Source of the DNA: Gemmatimonadaceae bacterium
GTDB taxonomy: Bacteria; Gemmatimonadota; Gemmatimonadetes; Gemmatimonadales; Gemmatimonadaceae
NCBI GenBank assembly: GCA_025453855.1
Contig: JALOPO010000147.1
Location: forward strand, 1 to 5,345
Length of the DNA: 5,345 nt
Direction of reading: 5' to 3'
Below are positions 1-5,253 of the stretch, in pieces. The position numbers and the translations under genes are program-made. The number at the start of each line of letters is the position of its first letter. The stretch's first letter is position 1. Under the pieces are notes generated by a model. It did no database searches, had not been told where the DNA came from, and saw only the letters and a list, made by a program, of their open reading frames with translations.

Positions 1-753
1 GGGCGCGGCTTCGCGGTGGTCGCCGAGGAAGTGCGCGCGCTGGCGCTGCGGGCCGCCGAGGCGGCGCGCAACACGAGCACGCTCATCGAGGAGTCGGCGC
101 GGCACACGGCGCAGGGCGTGGCCGAGTCGCGCACCGTCGCCTCGCAGCTCGCCGACATCGACGCGCGCGCCGCGAAGGTGGGCGAGGTGATGGCCGAGAT
201 CGCGGCCGCCAGCGAGCAGCAGACGCAGGCGGTGACGCAGATCAACGTCGCCGTCGACCAGCTCAACGGGTCGACGCAGCGTGCCGCCGCCAACGCGCAG
301 GAGAGCGCGAGCGCGGCAGCCGAGCTCTCGAGCCAGGCGGCGAGCGTGCTCGACCTCGTCGGCACCTTCACCCTCGGCGACACCGATGCGGCGGCGGCGC
401 ATGCGACGCGCACCGCGGCCACCATCGCACCGGCAGCGAAGCCGGCGAGCGCGCCGAAGTCGGCATCGGTCAAGCCGGCAACGGCGAAGGCGCCCATGAC
501 GAGGACGCCGTCGAAGGTGGAGACGAAGGCCCCCGCCAAGTCGGCGTCGGCGAGCGCACCGGTGCAGAGCTTCCAGGCGCCGAAGGCGCCGGTGAAGCGA
601 CCGCCCGCCCCGGCCGCGAGCCCCGCGCCGGCGGCGCGCGCCGCCGCTGCCACGCGCACGCCGCTGGCCGCGGCCGCTCCCGCGAGCAAGGCCGCCGAGC
701 TGATCCCGTTCGACGACGACGGCGACGACTTCGACGTCCTGCAGGAGTTCTGA
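1..753 (+). CDS. Methyl-accepting chemotaxis protein, C-terminal part (5' end outside window)
   Basis: This is the last 250 residues of a chemoreceptor that controls the CheA kinase. The reading frame is open from base 1, and the first visible residues, GRGFAVVAEEVRALA, are the conserved stretch just after the MCP hairpin tip. Sensor, membrane and HAMP regions therefore lie upstream. Residues 1 to ~125 are the descending coiled-coil helix. Residues 96-104 (AANAQESAS) fit the methylation consensus [AS][AS]xx[EQ][EQ]xx[AS], making Q100 and E101 likely targets of CheR, CheB and CheD encoded downstream. Residues ~126-232 are a low-complexity linker rich in Ala, Pro, Lys and Ser, probably disordered. 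The last 16 residues form an acidic tail ending in VLQEF, which resembles an adaptation-enzyme tether but lacks the usual aromatic at position -4. The family call is secure; ligand and topology cannot be seen. Confidence 0.95.
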   Translation, partial: GRGFAVVAEEVRALALRAAEAARNTSTLIEESARHTAQGVAESRTVASQLADIDARAAKVGEVMAEIAAASEQQTQAVTQINVAVDQLNGSTQRAAANAQESASAAAELSSQAASVLDLVGTFTLGDTDAAAAHATRTAATIAPAAKPASAPKSASVKPATAKAPMTRTPSKVETKAPAKSASASAPVQSFQAPKAPVKRPPAPAASPAPAARAAAATRTPLAAAAPASKAAELIPFDDDGDDFDVLQEF

Positions 754-759
754 TCGCGC

Positions 760-807
760 CGCGTGTGCACGTCGCGTCCGGGCACCGGACGCGACGTGCA
801 CCACGCG
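760..807 (+). terminator. Strong intergenic hairpin between the MCP gene and cheR (terminator, attenuator or mRNA-stability element)
   Basis: Bases 765-780 (GTGCACGTCGCGTCCG) are perfectly complementary to 786-801. One further G-C pair (781/785) closes a three-base loop. Allowing a bulged C at 802, bases 760-764 also pair with 803-807, extending the stem to about 22 bp. It begins 6 bases after the MCP stop codon, as a terminator would, but no T-tract follows; the downstream sequence is GC-rich. It may be a non-canonical terminator, a partial terminator lowering cheR expression relative to the receptor, or an mRNA 3'-end stabiliser. The structure is seen directly; the role is inferred. Confidence 0.6.
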
Positions 808-903
808 CGGCGCGCACACCGTCCGCCGCAGCACCCGCCGCACCACCCCGCCTCACCCGCACCCGTCGCACTCGCGTGCGAGGCGCGCACCACCCCACCG
901 CCC

Positions 904-1731
904 GTGACCAGCTCCGCACTCGCTCCCGCTCCCACGCTCACCGCCGCCGACTTCGCGCGCGTGGTGTCGCTCGCCCACGAGTGGGCGGGGCTCGCGATCC
1001 CGGCCGGGAAGGAGGGGCTCGTGCACTCGCGCCTCGCGCGCCGCCTGCGCGAGACCGGGCACGCCACGTTCACGGCCTACCTCGACTGGCTGCAGACCGC
1101 CGCCGGCCGCGACGAGCGGACCGCCGTCGTCGACCTGCTGACGACCAACAAGACCGACTTCTTCCGCGAGCCGGCGCACTTCGACTACCTGGTGCAGCAC
1201 GTGCTCCCGGCGGTGGTCGCGCGCGGCACGCCGCTCCGCCTCTGGAGCGCGGGGTGCTCGAGCGGCGAGGAGCCGTACACGCTCGCCATGGTGCTCCGCG
1301 AGGAGCTCCCGGCCGGCTACGACGTGCGCATCCTCGCCACCGACATCAGCACGCGCATCGTCGAGCGCGCCAGGCAGGGGCGCTACACCGCCGACCAGAT
1401 GGCCGGCGTGAGCGAGGCGCGCCGCAAGCGCTGGTTCACGCAGCAGCCGTCGCCGACGGGCGTGCAGTTCACCGTGTCGCGCGAGCTGCGCGAGTGGATC
1501 CGCTTCGCGCACCTGAACCTCATGGGCGAGTGGCCCATGAAGGGGCCGTTCGACGCGATCCTCTGCCGCAACGTGATGATCTACTTCGACAAGCCGACGC
1601 AGGCGCGCCTCGTGCAGCGCTACTGGGAGCTGCTCGCGCCGGGCGGCCACCTCTTCGTCGGCCACTCGGAGTCGCTCACCTCGCTCGAGCACCGCTACCG
1701 CTACGTGCAGCCCGCGGTCTACGCCCGGTGA
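904..1731 (+). CDS. cheR: CheR chemotaxis protein glutamate methyltransferase
   Basis: This cytoplasmic enzyme transfers methyl groups from S-adenosylmethionine to receptor glutamates. With the GTG at 904 it has 275 residues, normal for CheR. Residues ~13-90 are the helical N-terminal domain, ending in TTNKTDFFREPAHF (80-93). The SAM-binding site includes WSAGCSSGEEPYTLAM (114-129) and ATDIS (145-149). FDAILCRNVMIYF (216-228) and the GHSES motif near the C-terminus complete the methyltransferase fold. The frame is open further upstream to a GTG at 763, but that adds Pro/Arg/His-rich residues unlike any CheR and starts inside the hairpin, so 904 is preferred. No Shine-Dalgarno sequence precedes 904. 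The beta-subdomain loop that binds receptor pentapeptides in enteric CheR lacks a clear Gly-x-Gly (RWFTQQPSPTG, 176-186). The stop codon overlaps the cheD start. Confidence 0.94.
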   Translation: MTSSALAPAPTLTAADFARVVSLAHEWAGLAIPAGKEGLVHSRLARRLRETGHATFTAYLDWLQTAAGRDERTAVVDLLTTNKTDFFREPAHFDYLVQHVLPAVVARGTPLRLWSAGCSSGEEPYTLAMVLREELPAGYDVRILATDISTRIVERARQGRYTADQMAGVSEARRKRWFTQQPSPTGVQFTVSRELREWIRFAHLNLMGEWPMKGPFDAILCRNVMIYFDKPTQARLVQRYWELLAPGGHLFVGHSESLTSLEHRYRYVQPAVYAR

Positions 1732-2300
1732 CCGCGCTCGCCGTCGCCCCGGCGGGGCTCGCCCCGCTCTCGCTCGCGCGGCACCTCGTGGTCGGCATGG
1801 CCGACTGCAAGGTCTCGCGTGACGCCGACGAGACGCTCATCACCTACGCGCTCGGCTCGTGCCTCGGCATCGTGCTCCACGACCCGGTGGCCGGCGTGGC
1901 GGGGCTGCTGCACGTCATGCTCCCGCAGTCGAGCATCGACGAGGCCAAGGCGAAGGCCAACCCGGCGATGTTCGTCGACACCGGCGTGCCGCGCCTCTTC
2001 AAGGCCTGCTACGAGCTCGGCGCCCGCAAGGAGCGCATGACCGTGACCGTCGCCGGCGGCGCGCACGTGGCCGCGGTGGAAGCCGAGGACTCGTTCCAGA
2101 TCGGCAAGCGCAACCTCCTCATGCTGCGCAAGCTGCTCTGGAAGAACGGCGTGATGATCCACGCCGAGGACACGGGTGGGCACCAGCGCTCGCGCACCCT
2201 CTCCGTCGCCGTGGGGAGCGGCGCGGTGCTGCTCAAGACCAACGGGGCGGTGCAGCCCCTCCGCCCCGATGGGCCGGCGTCGTCCGGCCGGGAGCCATGA
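1728..2300 (+). CDS. cheD: CheD chemoreceptor glutamine deamidase
   Basis: CheD deamidates specific receptor glutamines to glutamates, creating methylation sites; in Bacillus and Thermotoga it also binds CheC. With the GTG at 1728 it has 190 residues, longer than the usual ~160. The catalytic set is visible: T39, C45 in YALGSCLGIVLHD (40-52) and H62 in GLLHVMLP (59-66). Spacings of 6 and 17 residues match Thr21/Cys27/His44 of Thermotoga CheD. VVGMADCKVS (21-30) is the typical N-terminal strand. GTG 1728 is chosen because it overlaps the cheR stop as GTGA, indicating coupling; in-frame alternatives (GTG 1788, ATG 1797) would trim or remove the conserved strand. The extra length is a ~18-residue Ala/Leu/Pro-rich lead and a short Pro-rich tail. 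The TGA overlaps the cheY start region. Confidence 0.94.
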   Translation: MTALAVAPAGLAPLSLARHLVVGMADCKVSRDADETLITYALGSCLGIVLHDPVAGVAGLLHVMLPQSSIDEAKAKANPAMFVDTGVPRLFKACYELGARKERMTVTVAGGAHVAAVEAEDSFQIGKRNLLMLRKLLWKNGVMIHAEDTGGHQRSRTLSVAVGSGAVLLKTNGAVQPLRPDGPASSGREP

Positions 2301-2731
2301 TGAAGCTGAACGTGCTGGTCGTCGACGACAGCGCGGTGATGCGGCAGATGGTGCAGCGCACGCTGCGCCTCTCCGGCATCCCGCTCGGGGAGGTCCACGA
2401 GGCCGGGAACGGGCGCGAGGCGCTCGACCGCCTCCGCGAGCACTGGGTCGACCTCGCGCTCCTCGACATCAACATGCCGGTGATGGATGGCGAGGAGTTC
2501 CTGCAGGTCGTGCGTGGCGACGAGGAGACGCGCGCGCTCAAGGTGATCGTGGTCAGCACCGAGAGCAGCGACACGCGCCTCGCCCGCCTGCGGGCGCTCG
2601 ACGTGGAGATCGTGCACAAGCCCTTCACCCCCGAGCAGCTCCGCGCCACCGTCCTCCAGGTCACCGGGATCTCCATCGATGCTCACGAATCCGACGACGT
2701 CCCTGTCGCGAGCGGCGACTTCGACTTTTGA
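2300..2731 (+). CDS. cheY: CheY-type single-domain response regulator
   Basis: This is a receiver domain of 143 residues that would be phosphorylated by CheA and carry the signal to the flagellar motor or another output. Visible landmarks are the acidic pair D9-D10 in VLVVDDS, phosphoacceptor D56 in LLDINMPVMDG (54-64), switch hydroxyl S86 in VVSTES, and K107-P108 in HKPF. No output domain follows. The usual switch aromatic (Tyr106 in enteric CheY, three residues before the Lys) is Ile104 here. After the fold ends near residue 124, an acidic tail ends in SGDFDF. ATG 2300 is preferred because GGAG at 2291-2294 lies 5 bases upstream. ATG 2297 overlaps the cheD stop as ATGA and would add one residue, but leaves only a 2-base spacer. 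The last 53 bases overlap cheX. CheY is likeliest from context; a CheY-like adaptation protein is possible. Confidence 0.88.
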   Translation: MKLNVLVVDDSAVMRQMVQRTLRLSGIPLGEVHEAGNGREALDRLREHWVDLALLDINMPVMDGEEFLQVVRGDEETRALKVIVVSTESSDTRLARLRALDVEIVHKPFTPEQLRATVLQVTGISIDAHESDDVPVASGDFDF

Positions 2732-3155
2732 GTCGCTGGCGTTCCTCGTCCCCGAGGAGCTCCCGGCGATCGGCGCCGAGCTGGTGCCGCTGGCGGCCAG
2801 CGCGAGCGTCACCTGGCGCGGCCCGGTCACCGGGCGCGTCGTGATCGGCGTCTCGCGCGGCGTGCTGCGCGCGGTGGCCGAGAACATGCTCGGCGCCCAC
2901 GCCGCCGATGATGCCACCACGCAGCGCGACGCGCTCGGCGAGGTGGCGAACGTGGTCACCGGCAACGTCCTCCCGCTCGTCGCCGGCGCCGACGCGGTCT
3001 TCCGCCTCGATGCCCCGGCGCTCGCGGACGGGGCGAGCTTCGCCGCGCACGCGGGCGAGACGCGCCACGCGCTCCTCCACCTGCGCATGGACGAGGGCGA
3101 CGCGATCCTCGCCTTCTACGCCGAGGCGGCCGCCGCCGTCGCGGAGGCCGCGTGA
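2679..3155 (+). CDS. CheX-like CheY-P phosphatase (CheC/CheX family)
   Basis: CheC/CheX/FliY family proteins dephosphorylate CheY-P and so end the signal. This 158-residue protein has one active-site motif, DALGEVANVVTGN (84-96), with the Glu/Asn pair at E88 and N91 and the trailing N96. A second copy, as found in two-centred CheC, is not evident. The length and single motif favour CheX, which usually acts as a dimer. TFESLAFLVPEEL (16-28) is the typical opening helix, so the protein must start upstream of the cheY stop. ATG 2679 is the only ATG in frame there, with a weak GGGA at 2666-2669. This gives a 53-base overlap with cheY. Its TGA overlaps the cheB GTG, so cheX is probably coupled on both sides. 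The family is clear; CheX versus a short CheC is less certain. Confidence 0.82.
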   Translation: MLTNPTTSLSRAATSTFESLAFLVPEELPAIGAELVPLAASASVTWRGPVTGRVVIGVSRGVLRAVAENMLGAHAADDATTQRDALGEVANVVTGNVLPLVAGADAVFRLDAPALADGASFAAHAGETRHALLHLRMDEGDAILAFYAEAAAAVAEAA

Positions 3156-4204
3156 TCCGCGTCCTCGTCGTCGACGACTCGGCGCTCGTCCGCAAGATCC
3201 TCAGCGAGGAGCTCTCCAAGGCGGGTGACATCGAGGTCGTCGGCACCGCGGTCGATCCGTACGCCGCGCGCGAGAAGATCGTGGCGCTCAAGCCCGATGT
3301 CGTCACGCTCGACGTCGAGATGCCGCGCATGGACGGGCTGAGCTTCCTCGCGAAGCTCATGAAGCACTTCCCCCTTCCGGTGATCATCGTCAGCTCGCTG
3401 ACGCCGAAGAACAGCGACGCGGCGATCCGCGCGCTCTCGCTCGGCGCGGTCGACGTCGTCGCCAAGCCGGGATCGAGCTTCGCGGTGGGCGACATCGGGC
3501 GGCAGCTCGTGCAGAGCGTGCGCGCGGCGAGCCGGGCGCGCCTCATGCCGCCACGCCCGATCGCCCCCAGCGACACGCCGGCCAAGACGCCGCTCGGCCT
3601 GAGCGGGCTCGCCACCACGCACAAGATCATCGCCCTCGGCGCGAGCACCGGCGGCACGCAGGCGCTCGAGAGCGTGCTCACGAAGCTCCCCGAGACGAGC
3701 CCCGGGATCGTGATCGTGCAGCACATGCCGGAGAAGTTCACCGCGTCGTTCGCCGAGCGACTCGACAAGGTCTGCCGCATTCGCGTGCGCGAGGCGAAGG
3801 ACCTGGACTTCGTCGCGCCCGGCACCGCGCTCGTCGCGCCGGGGAACTTCCACATGATGGTGCAGAGCAACGGCGCGCGCTGGCAGGTGCGCATCAAGGA
3901 CGGCCCGCCGGTGCATCACCAGCGGCCGGCGGTCGACATCCTCTTCGCCAGCGTCGCCAAGGTGGCGGGGCGCAACTGCGTCGCCGCGCTCCTCACCGGC
4001 ATGGGCGCCGACGGTGCCAAGGGGATGCTCCAGCTCCGCGAGGCGGGCGCGCACACCATCGCGCAGGACGAGGCCTCGTGCGTCGTCTTCGGGATGCCCA
4101 AGGAGGCGATCAAGCTCGGCGCCGCCATCGAGGTGCTCCCGCTCGACCAGATCTCCGGCGCGCTCCTCACTGCCGTCGCCGGTGAGCGGCCCGTCGCGGC
4201 CTGA
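3152..4204 (+). CDS. cheB: CheB protein-glutamate methylesterase/glutamine deamidase
   Basis: CheB removes methyl groups from receptor glutamates, opposing CheR, and is activated by phosphorylation from CheA. Its 350 residues match full-length CheB. Residues 1-~122 are the receiver domain: D8-D9, phosphoacceptor D54 in TLDVEMPRMDG (52-62), switch S81-S82 and K105-P106. Residues ~123-155 are the interdomain linker. The esterase domain carries the catalytic triad as S165 in GASTGG (163-168), H191 in VQHMP (189-193) and D287 in LTGMGADG (281-288). GTG 3152 overlaps the cheX stop as GTGA and has GGAGG at 3143-3147, four bases upstream. It appears to be the last gene of the che transcript, since a 239-base gap with a large palindrome follows. 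Nothing is truncated and no key residue is missing. Confidence 0.96.
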   Translation: MIRVLVVDDSALVRKILSEELSKAGDIEVVGTAVDPYAAREKIVALKPDVVTLDVEMPRMDGLSFLAKLMKHFPLPVIIVSSLTPKNSDAAIRALSLGAVDVVAKPGSSFAVGDIGRQLVQSVRAASRARLMPPRPIAPSDTPAKTPLGLSGLATTHKIIALGASTGGTQALESVLTKLPETSPGIVIVQHMPEKFTASFAERLDKVCRIRVREAKDLDFVAPGTALVAPGNFHMMVQSNGARWQVRIKDGPPVHHQRPAVDILFASVAKVAGRNCVAALLTGMGADGAKGMLQLREAGAHTIAQDEASCVVFGMPKEAIKLGAAIEVLPLDQISGALLTAVAGERPVAA

Positions 4205-4233
4205 TCGGACCCGGGAAGATCGGCGCAACTGAC

Positions 4234-4380
4234 TCTCTGGCTGAACAGCTGGGCGCTGCGCGCCGAGTCTTGGAGTTTGGGAGTTCGGGAGGACTGCCAG
4301 GTACCGCAGTGACACCGCGGTACTCCCGAACTCCGAAACTCCGGAACTCGGCGCGCAGCGCCCAGCTGTTCAGCCAGAGA
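4234..4380. repeat. 147-base near-perfect inverted repeat downstream of cheB (REP/MITE-like element or large terminator hairpin)
   Basis: Bases 4234-4290 pair with 4324-4380. The outer 35 positions (4234-4268 with 4346-4380) are perfectly complementary. The remaining 22 have two mismatches (4269/4345 and 4279/4335) and two pairs that are G-U on the + strand transcript. A central stem, GTACCGC (4301-4307) with GCGGTAC (4317-4323), closes a nine-base loop. In the left arm GAG recurs every 8 bases (4265, 4273, 4281, 4289); the right arm mirrors this with CTC at 4323, 4331, 4339 and 4347. It starts 29 bases after the cheB stop. No T-tract follows and no clear target-site duplication is seen. It is too large for an ordinary intrinsic terminator; a palindromic intergenic repeat or non-autonomous mobile element is likelier, though it would also fold in the che mRNA. 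Confidence 0.85.
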
Positions 4381-4396
4381 AACGAACGGCGAGGAT

Positions 4397-4418
4397 CCCG
4401 CCCCCCCGCGAACCCCCC
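4397..4418 (-). other. C-tract run; G-quadruplex-capable on the - strand
   Basis: The + strand has C-runs of 3 (4397-4399), 7 (4401-4407) and 6 (4413-4418) separated by 1 and 5 bases. On the - strand these give enough G-triplets for an intramolecular quadruplex. The run lies just upstream of the candidate promoter of the next gene. The runs are seen directly; folding is only a possibility, and in such GC-rich DNA they may be chance. Confidence 0.35.
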
Positions 4419-4431
4419 TTCGGCCCGCGAC

Positions 4432-4437
4432 TAGAAT
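4432..4437 (+). promoter_or_regulatory. Candidate -10 element (TAGAAT) for a leaderless transcript of the 4444 gene
   Basis: TAGAAT differs from the sigma70-type TATAAT at one position and is one of few AT-rich hexamers in this stretch. It ends six bases before the ATG at 4444, so transcription would be expected to begin at or next to the start codon, giving a leaderless mRNA. This agrees with the absence of a Shine-Dalgarno sequence before 4444. No good -35 hexamer is seen at 16-18 bases upstream, so the call is tentative. Confidence 0.4.
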
Positions 4438-4443
4438 GCGGCC

Positions 4444-5091
4444 ATGGATGCGACCCTCGAAGGCCACCTCCACCGCCGTTGCGGCGGGCGCTACACGCAG
4501 GCGACGGAGACCGTCACCGTCCGCCTGAGCGGGATGACCGCGAAGGTCGACCGCGAGCTGTTCCGCTGCGACAAGTGCGGCGACGTGCAGCACACCGTCG
4601 AGCAGCGCGAGGCGGCCGAGCGCGAGGCGATCCTCACCATGCGGCACGAGCACGCGCTGCTCACGGGGAAGGAGATCAGGGCGTTCCGCGAGTCGGTCGC
4701 GCTCTCCACCGAGCAGCTCGGCGCGCTCCTGCACGGACTCCCGCGCGGGATCGTCGAGGGATGGGAGAAGGGGCGCTACCTGCAGAGCCCGACCGTCGAT
4801 GCGATGATCCGCTCGCTCGCCGACGTCGAGGAGCGCGAGCGACGCGCGGCCCGTGCGGGGATCACGCTCCCGCCGTTGCCCGGTGCCGATGGAGCGACTG
4901 CCGCGGCAGTACCCGCCAGCGTGCCCGCGCCCGCGCCGGAGCAGACGCCGGCCGATGACACGTCGCTCGCCGCCGACGCCGTGGGCGCGGTGCTCGCGGC
5001 CGGCCTCGCCGATGCGCTGGCGACGATCAGCGCCGGCGAAGGCGAGTCGCCCGGAGACACGTCGTCCGGAGACGCGTCGCCCGAGGCGTGA
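4444..5091 (+). CDS. MqsA/YgiT-like zinc-knuckle and HTH protein, orphan, with low-complexity tail
   Basis: This 215-residue protein resembles YgiT-type zinc-finger/HTH regulators (MqsA antitoxin family) in architecture. An N-terminal metal site could use H10 and C13 (HRRCGG) with C42 and C45 (RCDKCGD); the first knuckle is HxxC instead of the usual CxxC. Residues ~73-127 match the family's HTH: LTGKEIRAFRE (73-83), ALSTEQLGALL (86-96), then IVEGWEKGR (103-111), where family members typically carry a W-E-x-G motif. Residues ~128-144 are basic and helical, and ~145-215 are an Ala/Pro/Asp-rich tail, probably disordered and not typical of MqsA. No toxin gene is adjacent on either side, so it may be a stand-alone transcription regulator. 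ATG 4444 is chosen for the candidate -10 six bases upstream and because no upstream start is better supported. Fold confidence is good; function is unknown. Confidence 0.75.
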   Translation: MDATLEGHLHRRCGGRYTQATETVTVRLSGMTAKVDRELFRCDKCGDVQHTVEQREAAEREAILTMRHEHALLTGKEIRAFRESVALSTEQLGALLHGLPRGIVEGWEKGRYLQSPTVDAMIRSLADVEERERRAARAGITLPPLPGADGATAAAVPASVPAPAPEQTPADDTSLAADAVGAVLAAGLADALATISAGEGESPGDTSSGDASPEA

Positions 5092-5253
5092 CGCGCGCCG
5101 TCCCGCGTCGCGACGTCGATCGCGCCGTGGGAACGCCGGTCCGGACTCGCGGTCCGAAGGGAGCGCGGACCAACGCGTGATGCCGGCGGTGGAATCCGAT
5201 GGCGCCGCCGGTGCGTTGCCCACCGGTCACGCACGCTTCCATCCACCGACGCC
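5092..5253. other. Intergenic region without a recognised feature
   Basis: This 162-base stretch separates two co-directional genes. It holds two short 6-bp hairpins, GGTCCG (5151-5156) with CGGACC (5166-5171), and CCGGTG (5208-5213) with CACCGG (5221-5226). Neither has a T-tract. No convincing promoter or Shine-Dalgarno sequence is visible before the ATG at 5254. Stems of this size are expected by chance at this GC content. Confidence 0.4.

Noticed and set aside
763..903. N-terminal extension of CheR from GTG 763
   Set aside because: It would add 47 residues of Pro/Arg/His-rich sequence not found in CheR and begins inside the hairpin at 760-807. GTG 904 gives a normal-length enzyme.
853..1692. 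Long - strand open frame opposite cheR
   Set aside because: The composition is typical of a shadow frame, and it lies entirely opposite cheR except for the short intergenic end. No family motifs are seen.
3116..4315. Long - strand open frame opposite cheB (399 residues)
   Set aside because: It mirrors cheB codons in very GC-rich DNA, where antisense frames stay open by codon bias. Its translation is Arg/Ala/His/Asp-rich with no recognisable domain, while the + strand encodes a complete CheB with all catalytic residues.
4234..4380. CRISPR repeat or tandem array
   Set aside because: The 8-base periodicity is confined to two mirrored arms, with no spacers between identical direct repeats.
4231..4385. 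Target-site duplication flanking the palindrome
   Set aside because: The flanks (ACTGAC on the left, AACGAAC on the right) share no direct repeat longer than about three bases, so insertion by transposition is not shown.
3916..5223. - strand open frame of 435 residues spanning cheB's end, the palindrome and the 4444 gene
   Set aside because: It crosses an intergenic inverted repeat and is antisense to two well-supported genes. The translation is low-complexity and Arg-rich.
5151..5226. Terminator hairpins after the 4444 gene
   Set aside because: The two 6-bp stems have 7-9 base loops and no T-tract; such stems are common by chance in sequence this rich in GC.
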